Source of the DNA: Janthinobacterium sp051380875
GTDB taxonomy: Bacteria > Pseudomonadota > Gammaproteobacteria > Burkholderiales > Burkholderiaceae_D
Reading direction: 5' to 3'
Assembly: GCF_051380875.1 (NCBI RefSeq)
Contig: NZ_JBNYXW010000017.1
Coordinates: forward strand, 84,306-148,305
DNA: 64,000 nucleotides
How positions within the stretch are numbered: the stretch's first letter is position 1; every line of letters starts with the position of its first letter. The notes under the pieces are model-generated. The model searched no databases, was not told where the DNA came from, and saw only the letters and a list, made by a program, of their open reading frames with translations. Positions 43,961-53,240 of this stretch are shown piece by piece. The position numbers and the translations under genes were made by a program.

Positions 43961-45760
43961 ATGGAAGACTTGCTACCGTATTTCGAACGCGAACTGGTGA
44001 TGCTTCGGCGCCATTGCCGTGCATTCGCCGAACGCTATCCGAGAATCGCCGGCAACTTGCACATGTCCGGCGAGTCCTGTGAAGACCCGCATGTTGAACA
44101 CTTGATCGAATCGGTCGCCATGCTGGCAGCACGCATCTCGAAAAGGCTCGATGACGACTATCCGCAATTTACCGAAGCCTTGTTCGAAGCCCTGTTCCCG
44201 CACTACCTGCGTCCCTTTCCATCGTGTGCTATCGTGCACCAGCCCACTCCGCCATCTGGTGCGGGCGTGTTGCGCCTGCCTGCAGGTACCGAACTGGACT
44301 CGCCCCCTGTGCGCGGCGTACGCTGCCGTTTCAAGACGGTCTACGACATTACGACGGGAACATCGGTACTGGAAAGCGCCGCTTTCGATGCGATAATCAA
44401 GGCACCACCAGGCGTACGCCTGCCGACGTCAGTAAGCTCGACGCTAAATATCAGCATCCGGCATCTCGACGCAGCGCCTGCGTCACTGCGCATTTTCATC
44501 GATAGCGAAGCATCGTTTTCCGCCGCACTGCGCGATGCCTTGTTCATGCGCACCACCTGCGCTTATGTGTCGACCGACGCGGGGCAATGGCATGCGTTGT
44601 CCGCCGTGCCTTTGAGACCTGTTGGCTTCGCCGATGCCGATGCGTTACTACCTTACGGCGCACGTTCGCAGCCCGCCTACCGCATCCTTGGCGAGTACTT
44701 TGCGTATCCGGAAAAATTCAATTTCTTTGACATCGATATCGCCGCGCTGGGCGCCTCCCTGCCGCCTGACTGCCAGTGCTTCACCCTGCATCTGTGCATG
44801 GCAGGTTTGCGGCCCGATTCCGATACCGCGCGCATGTTGTCCAGCCTTTCCAGCGAACACTTAAGGCTCGGCTGCAGTCCGGTGGTCAATCTGTTCCGCC
44901 AGGAAGGCGTACCGATTACCGTTACCCGGCAAAAAAGCGACTACCCCGTGCTGGCCCATGCGACGCATGCGCATGGTTACGAAGTCATCACGGTCGATTC
45001 GGTGCGCTTGCTGCGCCAACGCGGAGGCGAAAGCACGCTCACCGAATTTCGCCCGCTGTACAGCCTGCGCCATGGCGAGGGCGCGGCGCACCATTACTGG
45101 ATCGTGCGTCACGACACGGCGCTGGCCATTCAAAGCCCTGGCCATGAAAAGAGAATGACACTGGTCGATAGCGACTTCAATCCCTTGCTCAACGAAAAAG
45201 CCAGCCTGTCGCTGTCACTGACATGCAGCAACCGGGACCTCCCCCTTGCGCTCAAATATGGCCAGCGGCAAGGACATTTGCAACCATCTGGCGGCGGACC
45301 CGCTGTGCAACTGCTACGACGCCCCAGCCAGCCGCGCCGCTACTCGCCGGCTGCTGGCCTGCACTGGCGCCTGATTTCGCACCTGGCACTGAATCATCAT
45401 GCGCTGGTCCAGGAGGGTCTGCCGGCCCTACGCGAAATGCTGACGCTGTATGACTTGTCCCAATCGGTCACTTCGCAACGCCAGATCAGCGGCATCGTCG
45501 CGCTGACCCACTCCCCCACCACAACATGGTTGCGGCACAAGCGCGGCACCTCGCTGGCGCATGGCGTGGAGGTGCGCATCACGCTGGACGAGGCCGCATT
45601 TGTCGGCAGCGGCATGCATTTGTTTGTCCAGGTCATCGACCACTTCCTTGGGCTGTATGTGCAAATCAACAGTTTCATCGAACTGGTGGTGCTGTCACTG
45701 CAAAGCGGAGAGGAGCTGATCCGATGCAAACCAAGAAGCGGACTACAGAATCTGGTGTAA
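43961..45760 (+). CDS. tssF: Type VI secretion baseplate protein TssF
   Basis: 599 residues, the usual TssF length. The N-terminus MEDLLPYFERELVMLRRHCRAFAERYPRIAG is diagnostic. The body includes DPHVEHLIESVAMLAARI and LFPHYLRPFPSC. With TssG it forms the wedge of the baseplate around VgrG. It overlaps tssG by 37 bases, so the two are co-translated. Confidence 0.95.
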   Translation: MEDLLPYFERELVMLRRHCRAFAERYPRIAGNLHMSGESCEDPHVEHLIESVAMLAARISKRLDDDYPQFTEALFEALFPHYLRPFPSCAIVHQPTPPSGAGVLRLPAGTELDSPPVRGVRCRFKTVYDITTGTSVLESAAFDAIIKAPPGVRLPTSVSSTLNISIRHLDAAPASLRIFIDSEASFSAALRDALFMRTTCAYVSTDAGQWHALSAVPLRPVGFADADALLPYGARSQPAYRILGEYFAYPEKFNFFDIDIAALGASLPPDCQCFTLHLCMAGLRPDSDTARMLSSLSSEHLRLGCSPVVNLFRQEGVPITVTRQKSDYPVLAHATHAHGYEVITVDSVRLLRQRGGESTLTEFRPLYSLRHGEGAAHHYWIVRHDTALAIQSPGHEKRMTLVDSDFNPLLNEKASLSLSLTCSNRDLPLALKYGQRQGHLQPSGGGPAVQLLRRPSQPRRYSPAAGLHWRLISHLALNHHALVQEGLPALREMLTLYDLSQSVTSQRQISGIVALTHSPTTTWLRHKRGTSLAHGVEVRITLDEAAFVGSGMHLFVQVIDHFLGLYVQINSFIELVVLSLQSGEELIRCKPRSGLQNLV

Positions 45761-46749
45761 TCGAACACTTGCTGGCCGAGCCGCATCGCTATCAGTTCAT
45801 GCAGGCGGTGCGCATTCTGCTGTGCTGGCTACGCCAGCACAATATCAGCTACGAGCAAGCCTTTAGCCAGGCGCTTCGCTTTCAGAATAGCTTATCGTTG
45901 AGTTTTCCTGCCAGTGAAATCGAGCGGCTCACGCTGGAAGAAAATGAACAAATGGTCCTGGTGCCAACGTTCATGGGTTTTCTGGGCGTCAGCGGCGCAT
46001 TGCCCTTGCACTACTCAGAACGCATCGCCGCATATCGATGCTCGGCCAAAGACGCCGGCGTCTCTGCCTTCCTCGATATCTTTTCACACCGCATGGTCGC
46101 GCTGTTTTGCCAGGCGTGGGAAAAGTATCGCCTCGGTTCATCACTCGAGACCCAGGCAAAAGACAAGCAGCTGCCCTTGCTGATGGCACTGGCCGGTGTG
46201 CAGCCCGATGCGCTCCCGTCAAACGGCGGGCCTGACACGGTGACGCAGGACGTCGCGGCCAGGTACGCGGGCCTGTTGCGCTGTCGCCCCGTTTCCGCGC
46301 AAACGGTTGGCCGCGTGCTGGCCGAGTACTGCGGCGTACCGGTCGCCCTGGAGCAATTTACAGGCAGCTGGGACTATCTGGAAAAAAACCGGCTCAGTCT
46401 GCTAGGCAGTAGCAACTTTACCCTGGCGCGCGGCGCAACCCTTGGCCAGCGGCTATGGCGCCATGACATGCGCGTATGCCTTCATATCGGTCCGCTCGAT
46501 CCCACTGGCCTGCAACGCTTCCTGCCACGCAGCGCAGGCGCGGCAGCATTGTCAAAAATACTGGCACTGTTTGGCGTGCCGGACTTGCAATACGAAGTGC
46601 GCCTGATATTGAGTCAGCCATGCATTTCGCCCCTGGTGCTGCATTCCCAACCAGCAGAAAGGCGTCGATTGGGTTGGACTACGTTCCTGTCTACAGCGCA
46701 GGGCAAGGTGCGCAGCGCCGAGGTGCGCTATCTGCTGCAGCTGTATTGA
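45724..46749 (+). CDS. tssG: Type VI secretion baseplate protein TssG
   Basis: 341 residues from the ATG at 45724 (GAGGAG, eight-base spacing). TssG signatures include EPHRYQFMQAVRILLCW near the start and MGFLGVSGALPLHYSE, and a C-terminal GWTTFL. It binds TssF in a 2:1 wedge. It is followed after 29 bases by the PAAR gene. Confidence 0.94.
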   Translation: MQTKKRTTESGVIEHLLAEPHRYQFMQAVRILLCWLRQHNISYEQAFSQALRFQNSLSLSFPASEIERLTLEENEQMVLVPTFMGFLGVSGALPLHYSERIAAYRCSAKDAGVSAFLDIFSHRMVALFCQAWEKYRLGSSLETQAKDKQLPLLMALAGVQPDALPSNGGPDTVTQDVAARYAGLLRCRPVSAQTVGRVLAEYCGVPVALEQFTGSWDYLEKNRLSLLGSSNFTLARGATLGQRLWRHDMRVCLHIGPLDPTGLQRFLPRSAGAAALSKILALFGVPDLQYEVRLILSQPCISPLVLHSQPAERRRLGWTTFLSTAQGKVRSAEVRYLLQLY

Positions 46750-46778
46750 GCAATCCATGGAAAGAAAGCGAGACAGCC

Positions 46779-47033
46779 ATGAAACATGAGGGACGCGGCG
46801 TCATCCGGCTCGGCGACGCAACCGATCACGGCGGCAAGGTCACCAGTGCATCGTCCGGCAGCACCGTCATGGGGAAGACTGCGGCGCTGGCCGATGACAC
46901 CACCTTCTGCCCCAAGTGCAAAGGCAGCTTTCCGATCAAGCCTGACGGTGCCGGAGCAAAGCATTTGGGCAAGCCGTACGCCTATGACGGTGATGCCACC
47001 GCCTGTGGCGCCCACCTGATTACATCGCTATAA
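46779..47033 (+). CDS. PAAR-domain spike-tip protein
   Basis: 84 residues, a bare PAAR domain with no fused effector. GDATDHGGKVTSASSG near the start, CPKCKG in the middle, and GDATACGAHL at the end give the His/Cys zinc site at the cone tip. It sharpens the VgrG trimer. It lies 12 bases before vgrG in the same operon. Confidence 0.93.
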   Translation: MKHEGRGVIRLGDATDHGGKVTSASSGSTVMGKTAALADDTTFCPKCKGSFPIKPDGAGAKHLGKPYAYDGDATACGAHLITSL

Positions 47034-47045
47034 CGGAGGCAGCCT

Positions 47046-49640
47046 ATGTATGCAAGCATCCAGGCGGCGCTATCCGCCTTCGACCTCGGCGCGCAAGAGC
47101 GGCGCCTGCTGAGGATCGATTTCCCCCATGAAGATGGTCCGGCCGGTGCCATCCTGCTGGTCAATTCGCTGACCGCCAGGGAAGAAGTGTCGCGCGACTT
47201 CCGTTTCGAGGCCGAATTGCTGTCCGATGACGCGCAGATTGCCCTCAAGGCCATGATGGGCCGCATGGTGACGATATCCATGGTGCGCGACGATGGAACG
47301 CTGCGCCACTTTAACGGCTATGTGGGCGAATTTTGCCGGTTGCGCGCCGATGGCGGTTTCGCCTGGTACCGGGTGGTGCTGCAACCGTGGCTGGCCTTTG
47401 CCCAGCTGCGCCAGGACAATGTATCGTTTCATGGCCAAAGCGTGATGCAGCTGACCGAAACGACATTTGCACATTACGAGCAGCGCGACTGGAAAACCAG
47501 CTTCTACGGCGACGACCCGCAAATCACGTGCGCCAACCAGCACAATGAAACGGACTACAACCACCTGCACAGACGCTGGGAGGCACTGGGCTGGCATTAC
47601 TGGTACGAGCACCGCGCCGATGGCCATACACTCTGGTTGGGGGACAACAGCACACTGGCTGAAATGATCGAAACGGCGTCTGGCGACGGCGCCATGCGCT
47701 TCAACTCCGAATCGGGCTCCATGGAAGATGATGGCCTTCGGCAGTGGCAGGCCGTGCGCCGGCTCGGCTCCGGGCAGCTGACACTGGCCAGTTTCGACTA
47801 TAAGAGTCCACAGCCGCGCCTTGCCAGCGGCTACTCCTTGAATCGCCAAGGCGACGTGCTTGCCCACGAACTATATGAAAACACGGGCGCCTATGGCTAT
47901 AAAGATGGCGACGACGGGCAATCTCTGGCCCAACGCCGCATGGAAGAAAGCGACCATCTGTGCCAGTATTTCGAGGCGGGAGGCAATCACCGCAGCGCTC
48001 AGGCTGGTTTGTGTTTCAGGCTCGATGGACACTTCAGCGCAGAGGAAAAACACTGCCAGCCTGGCCAGGAACGCCCGGAGAGCATCGCCGAACGCGAATA
48101 TCTGATCGTGTCGGTCGAACATATTGCCAGCAACAACTATCAGGCGGGTCCAAGCACGGCGTCCCACTACGTCAACAATATGCTGTGCGTACGCAGGGAC
48201 ATCCGCTGGCGGCCCGGGCGCGGCTATAACAGCACGCCGTGCATCGTTGCTGGTGTGCAAACGGCACTGGTGGTCGGGCCAGCCGGAGAGGAAATCCATA
48301 CCGATGCCCTGGGACGCATCCGCCTGCAATTTCACTGGGACCGCCTGGGTGAGTTCGATGAGCGCAGCTCGCCCTGGATAAGAGTCATGATGCCGATGGC
48401 CGGCCCGCAAATGGGGCAAATCGCCTTGCCGCGCGTGGGCCAGGAAGTCGTCGTGCAATTCCAGGACGGCAATATCGACCACCCTATCGTCATTGGCGCG
48501 GTGTACAACAGCGCCAACCCGCCGCCGTGGCAACTGCCGCAGCAGCGCGCCCTGTCCGGCTTGCGCAGCCGCGAACTGGGCGCCCGTAGCGCCAACCACC
48601 TCGTATTCGACGATACCAAGGGCGCAACCCAGGCACAGCTGCGCAGCGAACACCACGACAGCCAGCTTTCACTGGGTAACATCACGCGCATCGACGACAA
48701 CGCAGGACGCAAGGAAGCGCGCGGTGTGGGCTTTGAATTGTCCAGCAGCGCCTGGGGCGCACTGCGAGCTGCCGGGGGGATGTTGATCACCACCGAAACA
48801 CCAGCGGGGAGCGGCTTCGTCAAACAACTCGACGAAACCCTGGCCCGCCTGGCGCAAGCGCGCCAATTGCAGCAAGGGCTGGCCAGCATGGCCGTTGATG
48901 CGGGAGCACAAGACAGCGCCGGACAACAAGGCGTCGTGGCCGAGGCCATCCAGCGGCAAAACACCGCCATCAAGGGGATCGCCGGCGATTTCCCGGAATT
49001 GTCCGAACCGCATTTGCTGCTGGCCAGCCCTGCCGGCATCGAACTGAGCGCGGCGCAGTCGATCCACCTGGCCGCCAGTGAACACGTGGCGCTCACCAGC
49101 GGCAAGAGCATCTCGCTGGCCAGCGGCGACAGCGTATTTGCCAGCATCGCCAAGACCTTCAGCCTTTTCGTACACAAGGCCGGCATGAAGCTGATTGCCG
49201 CCAGCGGCAAGGTTTCCATCGAGGCCCACAGCGACGAGGTGGAAATCATCGCTAAAAAAGTCTTGTCGCTGATCAGCGAAGCGGACTGGGTCAACATCAA
49301 AGGCAAGAAAGGCGTTCGCCTGCACGGCGCCAACCACATGCTGGAAATCAGCGACAAGGTGCAGTTCTTCACCTCGTCCCCTGTGTTATTCAACGGCAAC
49401 CTGGAAACTTTGGCGCCGAAGAGCGTGTCGCAGGAATTCAATGAGAGGCCAAGCAGCAGTTTTGATCAGGAAGTCTTGCTAATGGAGGCCGACGATACGC
49501 CGGCCGTTGGCATTGATTTTGAAATACTGCGCGATGACGGCAACGTGGCCGGCAAAAGCGCGAAAGACGGTTCCACGCAACTACAAAAATCCACCGGCAT
49601 GGACAGCTATGTCATTCGTTACAAGGGAGAGCTGCCATGA
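47046..49640 (+). CDS. vgrG: VgrG spike protein with an effector-adaptor-like C-terminus
   Basis: 864 residues. The gp27-like part (about 20-400) is followed by the gp5-like OB fold (about 425-505, GRIRLQFHWDRLGEFDERSS, RVGQEVVVQFQDGN), a DUF2345 beta-helix region (about 640-780), and a C-terminal extension (about 790-864) resembling the transthyretin-like domain that binds lipase effectors in other VgrGs. Strong GGAGG before the ATG. The stop overlaps the lipase start by four bases, coupling spike and cargo. Confidence 0.95.
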   Translation: MYASIQAALSAFDLGAQERRLLRIDFPHEDGPAGAILLVNSLTAREEVSRDFRFEAELLSDDAQIALKAMMGRMVTISMVRDDGTLRHFNGYVGEFCRLRADGGFAWYRVVLQPWLAFAQLRQDNVSFHGQSVMQLTETTFAHYEQRDWKTSFYGDDPQITCANQHNETDYNHLHRRWEALGWHYWYEHRADGHTLWLGDNSTLAEMIETASGDGAMRFNSESGSMEDDGLRQWQAVRRLGSGQLTLASFDYKSPQPRLASGYSLNRQGDVLAHELYENTGAYGYKDGDDGQSLAQRRMEESDHLCQYFEAGGNHRSAQAGLCFRLDGHFSAEEKHCQPGQERPESIAEREYLIVSVEHIASNNYQAGPSTASHYVNNMLCVRRDIRWRPGRGYNSTPCIVAGVQTALVVGPAGEEIHTDALGRIRLQFHWDRLGEFDERSSPWIRVMMPMAGPQMGQIALPRVGQEVVVQFQDGNIDHPIVIGAVYNSANPPPWQLPQQRALSGLRSRELGARSANHLVFDDTKGATQAQLRSEHHDSQLSLGNITRIDDNAGRKEARGVGFELSSSAWGALRAAGGMLITTETPAGSGFVKQLDETLARLAQARQLQQGLASMAVDAGAQDSAGQQGVVAEAIQRQNTAIKGIAGDFPELSEPHLLLASPAGIELSAAQSIHLAASEHVALTSGKSISLASGDSVFASIAKTFSLFVHKAGMKLIAASGKVSIEAHSDEVEIIAKKVLSLISEADWVNIKGKKGVRLHGANHMLEISDKVQFFTSSPVLFNGNLETLAPKSVSQEFNERPSSSFDQEVLLMEADDTPAVGIDFEILRDDGNVAGKSAKDGSTQLQKSTGMDSYVIRYKGELP

Positions 49641-51493
49641 GCGACAACGATGAACTGAACAAACGCGGCAATCATCCAAAAACATTCACACAAGGCGTAG
49701 GCGGATGGGCAGAGTATGCCGTGCGTATGACGAAGAACAGCGATACGGCACGCCATGAGGTTGCCAAACCGCCGGGTAAGGTAATACCGATCATTTTTCT
49801 GCCGGGGGTGATGGGTAGTAATTTGCGGATGTCCAAGGCCCGTCAACAACTGCTGGATCGCCCGGACAATCGCTCATGGCGGCCGGACGACCTGATGGGG
49901 GCGGGAGGAATAGCAGATATCGCTACCGGTTCTGGTTTGGGGGGGTGGTTTAAAAATGCGACACCACGACAGCGCCAATTGGTGTTTGACCCCAACGAAA
50001 CCGAAGTAGAGTATTACCTCTACACTGAAAAAAATGACCGTTTTGATGCGGAGGGCCCAGAGACAATGGCTTCCGATATTCGGCATCAAAATGTCCCCGA
50101 TAGCTTGACCCCGATTCCTCCATTGATGAGTTCAAACAAAATCACCCCCGGGAGCCGCCCTATCCGGGGGGAACGACAATCGTTCGCAACTCCGGCGCAG
50201 GTGGCGCGATGGCGTGGCTGGAGCGAAGTGTTGTTTGATGGGGCTTACGGCTCCATGCTACAAATCACTGAAAAACACTTGAACAACATGGTTATCAACG
50301 GAAAACTGCATCCAGTCTGGCGTGGAACGAGCGGCTTAAGTGCATTGGCGATGCAAGACCCGTCCTCTTTTGGCGGCGCGTCAGGAAAGCCGTTGACAGA
50401 AGATGACTTGAAAAAAATTGCGGCGTGCTGGTATCCAGTCCACGCGATGGGCTACAACTTCGTGCAAAGCAATGGCGTTACGGCACAGACCATCGCAAAA
50501 CGACTACGCGGACTAGTCGAAGGCTATTGCAACCGGGGCTTCAAATGCGATGAAGTCATTCTGGTCACGCACAGCATGGGCGGCCTGCTGGCCCGCGCCT
50601 TGATACACCCCAGCTACGGAAAAATGCTTGCCGACGAGAAAGTGAAAATATTGGGCATTTATCACAGTGTGATGCCCGCCATCGGCGCGGCGGGAGCGTA
50701 CAAGCGCATGCGCTTCGGTTTTCAGGAAAAAGACACCACTGCGGGTGAATACGAGGCGGAGATACTTGGCATCAATGGCATCCATGCGACTGCCATCCTT
50801 GCAAATGCTCCGGCGCCGCTGGAGATGATGCCCGGTACAGCTTATGGTGAAAAATGGCTCAAAGTCGTGGATCAGCAAGACAAAGAACTGTGGAGTTGGC
50901 CGCGCGATAATGCTACCGCGCTGGATAGCATTTATTTGCAGCCGGCCGATGCTTGGTGGCGGCTGATTAATCCGGATTGGGTAAATCCAGCGGATGTAAC
51001 GGAAAAAAATGGTGGTGGCTTGAAGAAAGTTAACAATAGACTTAAAAGCGCGTTTGAATTTCTACAATCGATTAAAGATACTTTTCACCCCAACACCTAT
51101 GCAAGTTACTGTACATCACCGAAGCACTTAAGTTACGACAATGTCGTATTCAAAGTAACCGAAGGTCTCGGCAGTGGATTATCCGATTCGAAGGGAAAAT
51201 CCACTTTACCGCCCGCTGAAAAATGGGTATTGATTTCCGATAACGCAAAAAATGAACTTATCGTTCAAGCTGGCTCTCAAAAATTGAAATTAAGGTTACT
51301 GCCAGCCAGCGCCGCTGGTGATGATACTGTACCTGCGAAAAATTTAGACAAATTCACCAAAGGCATGTTATTTGTTCACGGCGCGAAAGATGGAACTGGA
51401 TATGCACACCAGAATAGCTATAGCAACCAAAATGTGCTTGCCTCGATGTTATATTCGATCATACAAATCGCAAAAACTGCAAAGTGGAGTTAA
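49637..51493 (+). CDS. Tle4-type T6SS lipase effector
   Basis: 618 residues, alpha/beta hydrolase. The oxyanion region PIIFLPGVMGSNLRM resembles LCAT/PGAP1-type lipases. The nucleophile is Ser313 in VTHSMGGLLA; likely acid Asp562 or Asp563 (AGDDTVPAK); likely base His591 (GYAHQNSY). It has no secretion signal and sits directly behind vgrG and before a Tli4-like immunity gene, the standard layout of T6SS phospholipase effectors that damage the membranes of neighbouring bacteria. Calling it Tle4 rests on the partner gene as much as on the enzyme itself. Its middle is more AT-rich than the T6SS genes. Confidence 0.85.
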   Translation: MSDNDELNKRGNHPKTFTQGVGGWAEYAVRMTKNSDTARHEVAKPPGKVIPIIFLPGVMGSNLRMSKARQQLLDRPDNRSWRPDDLMGAGGIADIATGSGLGGWFKNATPRQRQLVFDPNETEVEYYLYTEKNDRFDAEGPETMASDIRHQNVPDSLTPIPPLMSSNKITPGSRPIRGERQSFATPAQVARWRGWSEVLFDGAYGSMLQITEKHLNNMVINGKLHPVWRGTSGLSALAMQDPSSFGGASGKPLTEDDLKKIAACWYPVHAMGYNFVQSNGVTAQTIAKRLRGLVEGYCNRGFKCDEVILVTHSMGGLLARALIHPSYGKMLADEKVKILGIYHSVMPAIGAAGAYKRMRFGFQEKDTTAGEYEAEILGINGIHATAILANAPAPLEMMPGTAYGEKWLKVVDQQDKELWSWPRDNATALDSIYLQPADAWWRLINPDWVNPADVTEKNGGGLKKVNNRLKSAFEFLQSIKDTFHPNTYASYCTSPKHLSYDNVVFKVTEGLGSGLSDSKGKSTLPPAEKWVLISDNAKNELIVQAGSQKLKLRLLPASAAGDDTVPAKNLDKFTKGMLFVHGAKDGTGYAHQNSYSNQNVLASMLYSIIQIAKTAKWS

Positions 51494-51509
51494 CCATGAA
51501 AAATAAAAA

Positions 51510-52622
51510 ATGAAAATATTATTTTTTTGCGCCACTGCTCTGACGCTGGCATTTTTTCAGGTTTGCAAAGGACAAAGTAACAACAAGGAGAATACGATGC
51601 CGGAATCCATCGCCATTAGCACACGTTTGGAAATACTCTTCCTGAAAACGAAATTGGTATGTTTTGGACGCTATGCTCTGCGTATCCCACAAGAGGCACA
51701 GTTAATCTCGGGTGGCGCATCGTTTCCATCAAAAATAGCCATAATAAAAGGCGGTCTAACTGCAAGAGATGAACAAGTGGCAGAAGATATAGAAAAAATA
51801 AAATTCAACAATCCCACCTCGGAAATTATTTATAATGGGGCAGGCCCTATTAAAAATGGTTGGCAGATTCAATATTTTGAAGACGAATACACTAAAAAAT
51901 CCGGCGACGTATATTTCAATACATACATTAACAAAGGAGATATCACATTCACTATTGGAGATTCAACTCCGGAAGGGCAAACCACAGCAAGTGCTGCTGC
52001 TACACAAATAGTCCGTGCGAATAGTTTTCGTCTACGACAAGAAGATGAGGTGCCGACTGAACCCGGCTACTGCCTTCCGTACGGCTTTATGGCCGAAAGT
52101 CGTTATGACGATCAGGAAATGGTCAACACAGGCCTGCATCTCCCCAGCTTTCCAGATGTAACATTTTCAATTAGCTCGAATAAAAATGCTTATAGCTCTT
52201 ATAGGCCTGATGAGTTTGAAAAAAAGGTACGCGGCGATCTGTCATTATTATTCCGTATCCAGCAAGCGAAAGACGTGCAAGGAAACCGCTATCCCAAGCG
52301 CACCTTGCTACGTGAAGGCAAACGCGCCGTCCAGCACTGGCAGGGCGAAGAGTCACTGATACGGCGTACTGATGGAGTACACGATTTCGAATGGGCGCTG
52401 GTCGGCAAGCCGAGGGACATTGCAAATCCTTCTGTACTGGAAGCCCATATGTACACCAAAGTCGCCCACAACATGGTCGGCGCCGCCAAGGCCGCTTCGC
52501 TCACCGACGAGGAGGCGATTGCCTTGTGGGACAAGTTGCTGTCCGGCCTAAAATTCCGCGTCAAGGTGCCGGGAGCGCCGCCGGGGTCGTACTACATCGA
52601 TCCGGACAAGCCGGCACAGTGA
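51510..52622 (+). CDS. Tli4-type immunity protein for the lipase effector
   Basis: 370 residues from the ATG at 51510. The N-terminal hydrophobic signal (to about residue 22) sends it to the periplasm, where lipase attack would occur. The family-type start KLVCFGRYALRIPQEAQL and the Cys-rich loop GYCLPYG follow. The gene is mosaic: the first two thirds are strongly AT-rich, and the last 120 codons return to local GC content. A five-codon minigene (51496-51513, MKNKK) with its own GGAG site overlaps the start in another frame through an A6 run, so expression may need reinitiation. Confidence 0.8.
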   Translation: MKILFFCATALTLAFFQVCKGQSNNKENTMPESIAISTRLEILFLKTKLVCFGRYALRIPQEAQLISGGASFPSKIAIIKGGLTARDEQVAEDIEKIKFNNPTSEIIYNGAGPIKNGWQIQYFEDEYTKKSGDVYFNTYINKGDITFTIGDSTPEGQTTASAAATQIVRANSFRLRQEDEVPTEPGYCLPYGFMAESRYDDQEMVNTGLHLPSFPDVTFSISSNKNAYSSYRPDEFEKKVRGDLSLLFRIQQAKDVQGNRYPKRTLLREGKRAVQHWQGEESLIRRTDGVHDFEWALVGKPRDIANPSVLEAHMYTKVAHNMVGAAKAASLTDEEAIALWDKLLSGLKFRVKVPGAPPGSYYIDPDKPAQ

Positions 52623-52711
52623 AGGCAGGACAAACGCGGCAAGAACTCATGCTGGCGCGACGCAAGCCATTGCGTCAGCATGCATTTTTCCCCGAAACTC
52701 ATCCACGACCA

Positions 52712-52849
52712 TCACCCTGCGCCACGCACTGCCTGAACCGCCGCCGTCACGCCGCCGGCCTGGTAGCGCTGCGAGATGACGCGCAGCGTGGGCAATTCCG
52801 CACCGGCGTCAAGCGCAATGTCGATACGGGCCGTATGGGTTTGCTGCAT
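52712..52849 (-). CDS. Possible 45-residue protein after the Imm1-like gene
   Basis: ATG at 52849, one base after the stop of the Imm1-like gene; the frame reads MQQTHTARIDIALDAGAE and ends at a TGA near 52712. The composition is normal for the region, and tight spacing suggests translational coupling, but there is no recognised family and the length is marginal. It could instead be the remnant of a longer protein. The remaining 90 bases up to the Tli4-like stop hold nothing visible. Confidence 0.35.
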   Translation of the reverse strand: MQQTHTARIDIALDAGAELPTLRVISQRYQAGGVTAAVQAVRGAG

Positions 52850-52850
52850 C

Positions 52851-53240
52851 TCAATCCAGCTCCCATTCGATGGCCGATGGCCGCGCGCCGCCCGTCTCGA
52901 AAAACGCAAGAATGGCTCGATGGCATTGTTCTACATCAACGCACCACGCGGCCGGGTATTCATCCACCTGGCCATTCGCCAGCCAGTAGCTGCATTCCCC
53001 CGCTTCTTCCTCGTCACCCAGCGAGTGGAAACTCTGGTCGTCCTGGCCCGACAGGTACATCAGCCAGGCGTTGCCGCCATTGCGCAGCATGCACAGGGCG
53101 GGGCCCTGCTCCGCATCCATGGCCATGGTCAGCCACAGTTCGCATTGCGCCAGGGCACTCGCCTCGCGCAGCGCTTGTTGCAGCGCAAGAGCGCTATCGA
53201 CGGGACGCGGCTCGCCGTGCAGATTGAGTTCCATGCTCAT
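52851..53240 (-). CDS. Imm1-like immunity protein
   Basis: 129 residues. The C-terminal pattern fits the Imm1 family, which protects against deaminase or related polymorphic toxins: YWLANGQVDEYPAAWCV followed by RAILAFFETGGARPSAIEW. No signal peptide, so cytoplasmic. The ATG at 53240 overlaps the stop of the SulP gene by four bases. No toxin gene is visible next to it, which makes it an orphan immunity gene or a domesticated regulator. Confidence 0.65.
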   Translation of the reverse strand: MSMELNLHGEPRPVDSALALQQALREASALAQCELWLTMAMDAEQGPALCMLRNGGNAWLMYLSGQDDQSFHSLGDEEEAGECSYWLANGQVDEYPAAWCVDVEQCHRAILAFFETGGARPSAIEWELD

